Assembly: GCA_964461335.1 (NCBI GenBank) | Contig: CAYWTY010000002.1 | Coordinates: 1 to 64,000, forward strand | From: JAKJBL01 sp964461335 | GTDB taxonomy: Bacteria > Bacillota > Clostridia > Christensenellales > CAG-138 | DNA length: 64,000 nt | Direction of reading: 5' to 3' | In this document: positions 26,527 to 34,416 of the stretch, piece after piece | Numbering within the stretch: the stretch's first letter is position 1 | How the letters are laid out: the number at the start of each line of letters is the position of its first letter | Translations under genes and position numbers: made by a program | Notes under the pieces: generated by a model | Seen by the model: the letters and a program-made list of their open reading frames with translations, nothing else | Told to the model about the DNA's origin: nothing | The model's database searches: none

Positions 26527-26555
26527 ATATTACCCTACCAGATAGGGTGTGTCAA
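26527..26555 (-). promoter_or_regulatory. higBA promoter with operator palindrome in the spacer
   Basis: Minus-strand TTGACA (26550-26555), exactly 17 bases, TAATAT (26527-26532). The spacer holds a perfect inverted repeat ACCCTA-5-TAGGGT (26532-26548), which touches the -10. The toxin start is about 25 bases downstream. The layout is what an autorepressed toxin-antitoxin promoter would look like. Confidence 0.8.
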
Positions 26556-26702
26556 TCAAATTTTCTACCTTCAATAAACATTTTCATTTGATACGGGTTA
26601 TAGATGTATACCCACACCAGCGTGAACGATGAGGTAGAGATTACATGGGTATGAATTGAGGTGGGATGGAAGGGATAACTCATCAGCCCGTGTAAACACG
26701 GA

Positions 26703-26724
26703 AAAGCCCCAGCTTAGGGGCTTT
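26703..26724 (-). terminator. Intrinsic terminator after kbl
   Basis: AAAGCCCC (26703-26710) and GGGGCTTT (26717-26724) form an 8-bp stem with a 6-base loop. On the minus strand it is followed by TTTTCC; the T-run is short. Confidence 0.6.
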
Positions 26725-26742
26725 AAGCGTTTATAGGCTCGA

Positions 26743-27924
26743 CTACACCCCAAGCTCCTCTTTTACTTCTTTAAAGCATTTTAGGGCAAAGTCAAGCTCA
26801 TCTATGCTGTGGGCAGCTGAAACCTGTGTGCGTATACGCGCCTTGCCCATTGGCACAACAGGGTAGCTAAAGCCAATTACATATACGCCCTTTTCCAACA
26901 TTCGCTCTGCAAATGCAGAAGCGAGCTTTGCCTCATAAAGCATAACAGGCACAATTGGGTGCTCGCCTTTAAGCACATCAAGCCCTATGTTTTCAAGCCC
27001 TTTGCGAAAATGCGCTGTATTGGTTTTAAGCTTATTTATAAGCGTCTTATCCTCTTCAAGAAGTTCAAGCGCTTTAAGAGAAGCTTCGCAAATTGCAGGC
27101 GCGAGCGCGTTTGAAAACAGATATGGTCTTGAGCGCTGCCTTAAAAGTTCAGTTATAACCTTGTTGGCTGCTGTAAAGCCGCCGCTTGCTCCGCCTAACG
27201 CCTTGCCGAGGGTACTTGTTAAAATATCTATTCTGCCTATAACGCCGCAGTGTTCAGGTGTGCCGCGGCCATCTTCGCCCATAAAGCCTGACGCGTGGCT
27301 ATCATCAACCATAACAAGCGCGCCAAACTCATCCGCAAGGTCAGAAATACCTTTTAGGTTTGCAATATAGCCATCCATGCTAAAGACGCCATCAGTAACA
27401 ATAAGCATAAGGCGGCTTTCTTTTGCTGCTTCAAGCTGTTCGCGTAGCGAGTGCATATTATTGTTTTTATAGCGGAACCGCTTTGCCTTGCTAAGCCGAA
27501 TGCCATCTATTATGCTTGCGTGGTTAAGCTCGTCTGATATTATTGCATCCTCCTCGCCCAAAAGCGTTTCAAAAAGGCCGCCGTTTGCATCAAAGCAGCT
27601 TGAATAGAGCACAACATCCTCCATTTTGAGGAAGCCTGCAAGCTTATGCTCAAGCTCTTTGTGTACGCCTTGAGTTCCGCATATAAAGCGGACGGATGAA
27701 AGCCCGAACCCCCATTTGTCGTAGCTTTGCTTAGCTGCTTCAATAAGCGCTATATGGTCGCTTAGCCCTAAATAATTGTTCGCGCACATATTTATAACAG
27801 CATTTGTATTAGTTGTGTTTATGCGGCTGTTTTGCGCAGATGTTAGCACGCGCTCAGTTTTATATGTGCCTGCCTCGCGGATTTCTTCAAGAACGGATTT
27901 AAAGACTTCGTATGCCTTTTTCAT
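26743..27924 (-). CDS. kbl: Glycine C-acetyltransferase (2-amino-3-ketobutyrate CoA ligase)
   Basis: PLP enzyme that splits 2-amino-3-ketobutyrate with CoA into glycine and acetyl-CoA. The PLP-lysine segment STLGKALGGASGG and the VDDSHASGFMG aspartate segment identify the alpha-oxoamine synthase fold. Start 27924 (MKKAYEVFK) follows AGGAGG by 7 bases, giving 393 residues. Ten bases downstream of tdh, so the pair forms the threonine-to-glycine pathway. Confidence 0.95.
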   Translation of the reverse strand: MKKAYEVFKSVLEEIREAGTYKTERVLTSAQNSRINTTNTNAVINMCANNYLGLSDHIALIEAAKQSYDKWGFGLSSVRFICGTQGVHKELEHKLAGFLKMEDVVLYSSCFDANGGLFETLLGEEDAIISDELNHASIIDGIRLSKAKRFRYKNNNMHSLREQLEAAKESRLMLIVTDGVFSMDGYIANLKGISDLADEFGALVMVDDSHASGFMGEDGRGTPEHCGVIGRIDILTSTLGKALGGASGGFTAANKVITELLRQRSRPYLFSNALAPAICEASLKALELLEEDKTLINKLKTNTAHFRKGLENIGLDVLKGEHPIVPVMLYEAKLASAFAERMLEKGVYVIGFSYPVVPMGKARIRTQVSAAHSIDELDFALKCFKEVKEELGV

Positions 27925-27934
27925 GGTTTTCCTC

Positions 27935-28975
27935 CTAATCAAAGCTGAGTATTACCTTGCCGCTGTTCCCCTCGTTCATAGCTTCAAACCCCTTTTCAAA
28001 CTCCGTATAATGGAAGCGGTGGGTTATAACAGGCGTTAAATCAAGCCCTGCTTGAATCATTGCAAGCATCCTGTACCACGTTTCGTACATACGCCTGCCG
28101 TATATGCCCTGAAGCGTAAGCCCCTTGAATATAACATCGTTCCAGTCAATTATAGTATTTGGCCCTAAAATACCAAGAAGCGAGACCTTGCCGCCATTTC
28201 GCATAGATTTTAAAAGCTGATTTAGCGCAGCAGAACTACCGCTCATTTCAAGGGCAACATCAAAGCCTTCAACAAGGTGCTGCTCGTGCATAGCATCCTC
28301 TAAACTATCGCGCTTTAAGTTCACAGCTGCGTGCGCGCCCATGCGCTTTGCGATATTTAGCCTATAATCGTTAATATCAGTAATTATTACCCTGCGCGCC
28401 CCGTTTTGCCTGCAGATTGCAACAGCCATCAAACCTATTGGGCCTGCGCCTGTTATTAAAACATCCTCGCCTACAACATCAAACATTGTAGCTGCATGCG
28501 TTGCATTGCCGTATGCGTCAAAAAAGGATATGGTTTCTTCATCATAGCCGCGGTTTTCTGGTATGACTATTACATTTGTAGCAGGTATGCAAAGGTATTC
28601 TGCAAACGCACCATCCCTATTTACGCCCACACCACTTGTAAACTTGCACCATTGCCCATTGCCTGCCCTGCAGTTGCGGCACCTGCCGCAAACAATATGC
28701 CCTTCGCCGCTTACAAGCTCGCCTTCATATAAGCCTTTAACACCAGGACCAAGCTCTGCAATTTCGCCTACATACTCATGCCCTATAACAAGCGGCGGCT
28801 TAATAGTGTGCTTACTCCATTCATCCCAATTGTAAATATGCAAATCTGTTCCGCAAATTGCAGCTTTGCGGATTTTAATGAGCACTTCGCCTATCCCGGG
28901 CTCTGGTACCTTAACCCTGCCAAGCGAAAGCCCCCTTTCCGGGCGCTCCTTAATCAGCGCGTCCATCATGCGCAT
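27935..28975 (-). CDS. tdh: L-threonine 3-dehydrogenase
   Basis: Zinc-dependent NAD-linked alcohol dehydrogenase family enzyme oxidising threonine to 2-amino-3-ketobutyrate. Catalytic zinc ligands lie in CGTDLHIYNWDEW and GHEYVGEI; the structural zinc loop CGRCRNCRAGNGQWC has four cysteines; the NAD fold is GAGPIGLMAV. 346 residues. A GGGGGG ribosome site precedes the ATG at 28975. The unstable product is passed to Kbl, encoded next. Confidence 0.95.
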   Translation of the reverse strand: MRMMDALIKERPERGLSLGRVKVPEPGIGEVLIKIRKAAICGTDLHIYNWDEWSKHTIKPPLVIGHEYVGEIAELGPGVKGLYEGELVSGEGHIVCGRCRNCRAGNGQWCKFTSGVGVNRDGAFAEYLCIPATNVIVIPENRGYDEETISFFDAYGNATHAATMFDVVGEDVLITGAGPIGLMAVAICRQNGARRVIITDINDYRLNIAKRMGAHAAVNLKRDSLEDAMHEQHLVEGFDVALEMSGSSAALNQLLKSMRNGGKVSLLGILGPNTIIDWNDVIFKGLTLQGIYGRRMYETWYRMLAMIQAGLDLTPVITHRFHYTEFEKGFEAMNEGNSGKVILSFD

Positions 28976-29014
28976 TTATAACCCCCCTTTGCGCAAAAAT
29001 ACGAAGCTTTTGTT

Positions 29015-29180
29015 AAGGAGACGCTGATTAATTCGGAAACGCCGCCTTGGCGGCTATTTTTGTGCCCTGCTGTGTCGCTAAAATCTCAAAATAGCTCTAC
29101 TATTCTTTCGATTTTGCTCCTTGCAGGACTCAAAATTTTCTCGCCAATACGTCACTCCTCATTTAATCAGTGTCTCCCTT
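29015..29180. repeat. MITE-like dispersed repeat, copy 2
   Basis: 166 bases with good terminal inverted repeats: left AAGGAGACGCTGATTAATT, right end reverse complement AAGGGAGACACTGATTAAAT. The interior is nearly the same as the copy at 3000-3166, in the same orientation. No ORF. Located upstream of tdh, between it and the four-way-junction element. Confidence 0.85.
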
Positions 29181-29264
29181 TAAATAATATATTTAACTGT
29201 TTGTAATAGTATCCCACCTTGTACGCCTCTCGTCAATCAAAGGTAAGTTGAAAAAGTTGGTGCA

Positions 29265-29367
29265 GCCGCCGGCTGCATGCTCGCGCATGCCCCCGGCAAA
29301 CAGGCGCCCAAGGCTCCCGCCTTGGGCGACCGTTTGCCGGGGCTTCCCTTCGGGAAGAGCCGGCGGC
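29265..29367 (-). ncRNA. 103-base element folding as a perfect four-way junction
   Basis: GCCGCCGGCT (29265-29274) pairs with AGCCGGCGGC (29358-29367). Directly between them, with no unpaired junction base, sit three arms: GCATGC/GCATGC (29275-29290), a long arm CCCCGGCAAAC/GTTTGCCGGGG (29291-29342) with inner GCCCAAGGC/GCCTTGGGC, and CTTCCC/GGGAAG (29343-29357). Read on the minus strand two loops are GCGA and GGGA, both GNRA tetraloops, so the working strand is probably the minus strand, immediately 3' of the glycosylase stop. Five T follow 10 bases later. Family unknown to me; GC content far exceeds the surroundings. Confidence 0.7.
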
Positions 29368-29368
29368 C

Positions 29369-30193
29369 CTACACACCCTGCTCTTTAAAAAGCCCCATTC
29401 TTGCTCCGTGGAAAAGCATATGCGTAACAAGGCCAGCCTGCTGCCCAAAATATTCGCGGCCTTTAGCTCTAAGGCTTAAGTTTGTGCCACAAAGCCCATA
29501 AAGCAGTTCAAGCACACGCTTAACCCATAAATCAACAGGGAGCGCCTCTGCATAGCTGCATGAAAAGAGCAGCACGCAGTCTGCAACTTTCGGTCCAACG
29601 CCTTTAAGGTGCAAAAGCGACTTATGCGCTTGTTCATAGCCGAGTAAGGGGAGCGACTTTAAGTCAAAACCATTTTGTACGAGCTTTGCAGTTTCATAAA
29701 GATACGGTGCGCGGTAGCCAAGGCCAAGCTTATAAAGCGCCTCTTCGCCTGCGTTTATAATAGCTAGAGGTTCAGGGAACATAAAAAGGCTGTGCCCTGC
29801 AATTTGGCGCACTTTTCCAAGCGCCTCGCTAAGCGCAAAAAGAATACCTGTTATTCGTTTAATATTATTGTTGGCAGATACTATAAATGCAGCAAGCGTT
29901 TCCCAAATAGGCTGGTTTAAAACGCGAAGCCCTGCGTAATGTGAAAACGCTTTCGCAATAAATTCATCATGTGAAAACTCACTAGCTAAAGCAGGGTAGT
30001 CGCGGGCAATGTCAAAATAACGCGCCCAGTAAGCTTCATCTGCAAACCCTTCCCAGCTTAAATTGCCGCGCTCGCTAAGAAATGCGGCATTACCTTCAAT
30101 GCAGGCAATATAGCCGCCTTCAACGCGCTTCCAGGCAAAGGTCTGCCCACAAAAGAGCGTTGCTTCAAAATCAATGCCTTCATTAAGGTGCAT
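29369..30193 (-). CDS. ogg: 8-oxoguanine DNA glycosylase (OGG1-like)
   Basis: Bifunctional base-excision repair glycosylase removing oxidised guanine. An OGG-N-like domain at the N terminus is followed by a helix-hairpin-helix/GPD motif HLKGVGPKVADCVLLFSC in which K and the later D of PVDLWVKR are the expected catalytic lysine and aspartate. 274 residues, typical for the bacterial OGG1 type. The ribosome site is GGGGG. Its stop codon is adjacent to the four-way-junction element. Confidence 0.92.
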   Translation of the reverse strand: MHLNEGIDFEATLFCGQTFAWKRVEGGYIACIEGNAAFLSERGNLSWEGFADEAYWARYFDIARDYPALASEFSHDEFIAKAFSHYAGLRVLNQPIWETLAAFIVSANNNIKRITGILFALSEALGKVRQIAGHSLFMFPEPLAIINAGEEALYKLGLGYRAPYLYETAKLVQNGFDLKSLPLLGYEQAHKSLLHLKGVGPKVADCVLLFSCSYAEALPVDLWVKRVLELLYGLCGTNLSLRAKGREYFGQQAGLVTHMLFHGARMGLFKEQGV

Positions 30194-30306
30194 ACAAACC
30201 CCCTTTTAGCAAGTATATCATAAGGGGTTTTATCAAAAAAGGCGCGCTGAACAGCGAATCTATGGTATTCTTATTTTAAGGGTAAATAAAATGCGGAGGG
30301 TCACAA

Positions 30307-30768
30307 ATGCGAAGAAAAGACCGTGAACAGGAGCGTGAGTTTGCACTTAAGGTAGTTGACGAGTGTGAATATGCAGCGCTTGCAACGCTAAATGAGGATG
30401 GCACGCCTTATTGCGTACCAATGACAATTGTGCGCGAAAATGACAGCATCTACTTACATGCTGCAAAAGAGGGTAAAAAGCTCGACAACATTAGGCGCAA
30501 TAAGCAGGTAAGCCTTGCCTGCGTTTCAAAAAGCCGAACTATTGAAGATTCTTTTACTGTCGAATATGCAAGCGCAATAATAAGTGGCATTGCAGAGGAA
30601 GTAAATTCGCAAAGCGAAAAGGCGCGCATATTATATCTTTTGTGTGAGCGCCATACGCCAAGCGCATTAGAAAACGCAAAAGCAGCAATCGAAAAAGAGC
30701 TTGACCATGTATGCGTTGTAGAAATAAAGATAGAAAGCATTTCAGGCAAGGCAAACATAAGGAGGTAA
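30307..30768 (+). CDS. Pyridoxamine 5'-phosphate oxidase family (NimA-like) flavin-binding protein
   Basis: 153-residue split-barrel FMN-binding protein, similar to NimA and other small flavoproteins. CEYAALATLNEDGTPYCVPM and the IYLHAAKEGKKLDNIRRN segment are typical of the family. Substrate unknown; some relatives reduce nitro compounds. GGAGGG lies before the ATG. Single gene converging on spo0A. Confidence 0.88.
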   Translation: MRRKDREQEREFALKVVDECEYAALATLNEDGTPYCVPMTIVRENDSIYLHAAKEGKKLDNIRRNKQVSLACVSKSRTIEDSFTVEYASAIISGIAEEVNSQSEKARILYLLCERHTPSALENAKAAIEKELDHVCVVEIKIESISGKANIRR

Positions 30769-30782
30769 AGCTCAGGTATAAT

Positions 30783-30814
30783 AGAGTAAAAGCGCATTGC
30801 TACGCTTTTACTCT
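30783..30814. terminator. Hairpin between the flavoprotein gene and spo0A
   Basis: Perfect 11-bp stem GAGTAAAAGCG (30784-30794) / CGCTTTTACTC (30803-30813). There is no clear T-run on either side, so the terminator call is tentative. Confidence 0.45.
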
Positions 30815-30859
30815 CTGTGCCTTATATCTGGTTTCACGCGTATATGAGGATACATACGC

Positions 30860-31651
30860 TTATGCGATGTTGGATGAAAGCATGTCGTCGCGCCCCTGCT
30901 CAATTAACAGTTTATCTGCAACAAGCGCAATAAACTCGCCGTTTGTCGGCTTATCGTTTTTAGAGTAAATATTGTAGCCGAAAAGCTGATTTATATTTTC
31001 AATTTTCCCTCTTGACCAGGCTACCTCAATTGCATGGCGAATTGCACGCTCAACCTTGCTTGCAGTTGTTGAAAAGCGTGCTGCAATGCCCGGGTACAAC
31101 TCCTTTGTAATGCGGTTAATAAGCGATGGAGATGCATACACCATTCTTATACCCTCGCGAAGGTAATGGTAGCCTTTTATATGCGCGGGTATTCCGGCAA
31201 CAAGGAAAACGGATGTTATCTTTTCATCAAGTGTGCGCGGCGGCTGTAAAACAGGGGGCGCAATACTGCTTAGAGTAGTTGCGCTTAGGGTTTCAATAAT
31301 GCGCTTAAAGAGCGTTTCCGGCTCAACAGGCTTAACCATGAAGTATTTAGCGCCAAGCGCACAGGCGTTTCGTATCATGGCTTCGTTTCGAATTGCAGAG
31401 GCAATAACTACAGCAGGCTGCTCTCCTCCGCTAATATGCATGTGTTCGAGTACGCCAAGCCCGTCGAGTTTAGGTATAATGAGATCCATTACAACTGCGT
31501 CGTATTTTGTGCTTCGCAGTTTGTCAAGAGCTTGTCGACCGTCAGTTGCAACGTCCACTTGGCGTACCTGTTCCTGCGCTGAAAAATAGCTGCGCATAAG
31601 GGCAAGGAACTGCGGGTCGTCATCTACTAGAAGCATTCTGTGTTTAGACAT
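30860..31651 (-). CDS. spo0A: Sporulation master regulator Spo0A
   Basis: Response regulator that commits the cell to sporulation. Receiver domain (residues 1-125) with phospho-acceptor D56 in VVMDLIIPKLDG, conserved acidic DDD at 10-12 and lysine in MVKPVEP. The C-terminal sigma-acting domain has the DNA-recognition stretch VERAIRHAIEVAWSRG and NEEFIA-like ending GEFIALVADKL. Start 31651 (MSKHRMLLVDDD) follows GGGGGG. In many Clostridia spoIVB precedes spo0A; it does not here. A 0A-box-like sequence lies upstream. Confidence 0.97.
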   Translation of the reverse strand: MSKHRMLLVDDDPQFLALMRSYFSAQEQVRQVDVATDGRQALDKLRSTKYDAVVMDLIIPKLDGLGVLEHMHISGGEQPAVVIASAIRNEAMIRNACALGAKYFMVKPVEPETLFKRIIETLSATTLSSIAPPVLQPPRTLDEKITSVFLVAGIPAHIKGYHYLREGIRMVYASPSLINRITKELYPGIAARFSTTASKVERAIRHAIEVAWSRGKIENINQLFGYNIYSKNDKPTNGEFIALVADKLLIEQGRDDMLSSNIA

Positions 31652-32237
31652 TTTTTTCCCCCCACGTATTATTTGGCTCTGGATACTCTTTGAGCCATTA
31701 ATCTTTATATAAAACAAGACCCCGATTTTGGCTTATTCTTCGGGTTCGGTTTTTGTGGTTTCTAAAGTTATGCGGGTGCATTTATGTGTGGAATAAGTAG
31801 AGCTTGTGCATTTTTTGCGGCATTTTAACAGTATTGTGCGGCTATTGCCATTGTTTAGACCCATTGCGGCGCCGATTTGATATTCTTCGAGCCGTTAGAG
31901 TGGGAAAAGTGTAAAATCAGGGTCTGGGAAACTATGGGTTAATTGGCTGTTTGTATTGTATCACCGAAATAAGCGAAAGCGTAGGGGGGAAAATCATATA
32001 ATGCTGTCGAAAAAACAGGCGGTTGACAGGGTAACGCCAACATTCGCCTGCTTGCTCATTTAATGCTGTAAATCGTAAGACATACAACTGATATGTATCG
32101 GATAAGCAAAATTCCCAATATATTGGGATAATGGAAATGATGTCTATAAAAATAACAAGCGCTTGCGTTAATTTAGCAATAAGGGCTGCTTATAGCGTAG
32201 AAAACCCTTTCGCCCCAAATTCGCCCTTATGGAACCC
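31652..32237. promoter_or_regulatory. Long leader/intergenic region upstream of spo0A
   Basis: 586 bases without a supported ORF. TGTCGAA (32005-32011) is an exact 0A-box core, about 350 bases before the spo0A start, compatible with autoregulation. I looked for sigma-H type elements and found only a possible GAAGAATAT -10 without a matching -35. An A/T-rich 3' half precedes the ribosome site. I see no repeat or RNA family I recognise. Confidence 0.35.
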
Positions 32238-32786
32238 TTACAAACCTAAATCAGGCGCAGCTTTTCGCATACCTTCAATTGAGCGCTCAATAAGCTTATC
32301 AAGCTCAAGGCCGAGCATTTCTGCGCCTTTGAGTATAACCTCGCGGTTAACGCCCCCTGCAAAGGCCTTGTCTTTAAACTTTTTCTTAACGCTCTTTACT
32401 TCAAGGTCCATAACTGAGCGAGACGGCCGCATTAAGGCAGTTGCAAAAATAAGGCCTGTAAGTTCATCAATTGCGTAAAGCACCTTTTCCATGTAGAGTA
32501 CAGGCTCAACATCAGCGCAAAGCTCAAAGCCATGGCTTACAACAGCATGTATAAAGGCATCGTCATACCCTGCTTCTTTTAAAAGCTCAGGGGACTTTTT
32601 GCAGTGAAGCTCAGGGTAAAGTTCATAGTCCAAATCGTGGAGCAAGCCGACAGCGCCCCAATATTCTTCATTTTCGCCTGCTTCTTTTGCAAACTCGCGC
32701 ATAACCGCTTCTACTGAAAGCGCATGGCGAACAAGCGCCTCGCTTTTATTATATTGATTTAGCACTTGCAGCGCCTTTTCACGCAT
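32238..32786 (-). CDS. HD-domain phosphohydrolase-like protein
   Basis: 182 residues with an HD motif in GLLHDLDYELYPELH and later HGFE and AIDEL segments that supply remaining metal ligands, like bacterial HDIG-type proteins. Probably hydrolyses a phosphorylated metabolite or nucleotide; substrate unknown. Monocistronic, divergent from the LCP gene. Confidence 0.85.
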   Translation of the reverse strand: MREKALQVLNQYNKSEALVRHALSVEAVMREFAKEAGENEEYWGAVGLLHDLDYELYPELHCKKSPELLKEAGYDDAFIHAVVSHGFELCADVEPVLYMEKVLYAIDELTGLIFATALMRPSRSVMDLEVKSVKKKFKDKAFAGGVNREVILKGAEMLGLELDKLIERSIEGMRKAAPDLGL

Positions 32787-32950
32787 AATTTGAACCCTTT
32801 CCGAAAAAACTTAATAATTGGACAACCTGACTATACCCTACAAAAAGCAGTTTTGCAAGCTGGGCTAGGCGGTATATAAGATTATGTTTGTTAAATATTC
32901 CGTGTGCGTTCTGTATACAATGAGTGTAACAGGCAAAGGGAGGCCGGCAT

Positions 32951-34405
32951 ATGAAACCTAAGCTGGAAGAAAAAAAGGGTAAGGGCAGTCAGCGTAAAAC
33001 GCTGAAGCTGCTTGCGCTTATATTTCTTTGCGCTGCGCTTATTGTTGCGGGCAACTATGCGTATATTGTGTTTTTAAACCCTATGCGCGCTTTTGAAAAA
33101 CCCCCTTCACAAACGAGCAGAGTAGAAAAGCCAAAGCCCACAGAAAAGCTTCAGCTTTTACCTAAGCTTACGCCTACACCCGAACCAACGCCAGAACCAA
33201 CGCCGGACCCTGATGAGGAGCTTAGGCTCCAGGCAGATGCGGATTTTATGGAAAACAAGGTCAATATCCTTTTGCTTGGTTATGACCAAAGCCCTGAGCG
33301 TGAAGATAAAAGCAGCCCGCTCTACCGTGATAAGCGCAATAACTATCGCTCAGATGTAATTATGCTCCTATGTGTGGATTTTGAAAGCGGAGCCGCACAT
33401 ATGATTTCTGTTCCGCGTGACACCTATGCCCCCATATACAACAAAAAGGGGCGCTGGAAAATAAACTCCGCATTTGCCCACGGGGGAAGTGCACAAGGGG
33501 ATGGGTTCACTTATGCTATGAAAACTGTCTCAAACCTGTTCGGCGTGCCAATAGAGTATTATGCAGGCGTTGATATGGGCGGGCTTAAGTCAGTTGTAGA
33601 TGTGATGGGCGGTGTAGAGTATGATGTGGATGTGCGCATAAAGCTTAATGGTCGTGTGCTTGAGCGCGGCTTGCAGCACCTAAACGGGCAGGAGGTGCTC
33701 GACTATATGCGTGCGCGCAAAGGCATAAGCACTGATGTGGGCAGGGTAGATAGGCAGCAGCGCATGCTCTTTGCAATTTTTTCGCAGCTAAAGCAAAGAA
33801 ACCAGCTTGTCAACCTGCCAAAAATATACCTTTCAGTTTCAGATAAGCTAAAAACAAACCTAAGCTTGGAGCAGATTGCAGCGCTTGCAGTCTTTGGCAT
33901 GGGGCTTGAACTTGAGGATATCAGCCGCCATACGCTTTCAGGCGAATATATAAGCGATGTATACAATGCGTCATTTTATGTTTTGCACAACTCAAAACTA
34001 AAGGCGCTTGTAAAAGAAATTTACGGCATTTCAATAAAGCCCAACCCGCGTTATGATGCAAGCTATGTGCGTGCAGATAAGGCTGCACACGAAGCGCTAA
34101 GCTATGCAGAAGGTGCTGAGCATTTGCTTACCGTAGTTTGCGGCACAGGGCAGGATGTAAATGAGCTTAAAGCTATGCTTGAGGTTGTGCTTGAAGTCGC
34201 ACAAAGGAGCATACCTGCAAACGCGAGCGAGCAAACAATAGAAAAGCTTACAGCCTCTCAACTTGATAGGGGCAGCATTCTTACTGCCAAGCTCAACCTT
34301 GCTAAAGCTATGTATACGCTTTGCTTTAATCACGGCATAACTCAGCTTGATGTAAACAGGCGCCTGCTGCCTGATGTGTTTTATAAAGCATTGCCTGCTG
34401 CATAA
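32951..34405 (+). CDS. LytR-CpsA-Psr (LCP) family protein
   Basis: Attaches secondary cell-wall polymers to peptidoglycan outside the membrane. Cytoplasmic lysine-rich start, membrane helix at about residues 18-40, a proline/threonine-rich spacer with TPEPTPEPTPDPD (about 75-92), and the LCP domain from about 105: NILLLGYD, RSDVIMLLCVD, SVPRDTY and the DVGRVDRQQRML arginines that hold the polyprenyl phosphate. 484 residues. The stop is only 11 bases from the stop of the converging terminase gene. Confidence 0.94.
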   Translation: MKPKLEEKKGKGSQRKTLKLLALIFLCAALIVAGNYAYIVFLNPMRAFEKPPSQTSRVEKPKPTEKLQLLPKLTPTPEPTPEPTPDPDEELRLQADADFMENKVNILLLGYDQSPEREDKSSPLYRDKRNNYRSDVIMLLCVDFESGAAHMISVPRDTYAPIYNKKGRWKINSAFAHGGSAQGDGFTYAMKTVSNLFGVPIEYYAGVDMGGLKSVVDVMGGVEYDVDVRIKLNGRVLERGLQHLNGQEVLDYMRARKGISTDVGRVDRQQRMLFAIFSQLKQRNQLVNLPKIYLSVSDKLKTNLSLEQIAALAVFGMGLELEDISRHTLSGEYISDVYNASFYVLHNSKLKALVKEIYGISIKPNPRYDASYVRADKAAHEALSYAEGAEHLLTVVCGTGQDVNELKAMLEVVLEVAQRSIPANASEQTIEKLTASQLDRGSILTAKLNLAKAMYTLCFNHGITQLDVNRRLLPDVFYKALPAA

Positions 34406-34416
34406 TGCGTTTTAGC

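Noticed and set aside
29277..29501. Plus-strand ORF across the four-way junction
   Set aside because: It is opposite the glycosylase gene for most of its length and the rest is explained by base-paired structure.
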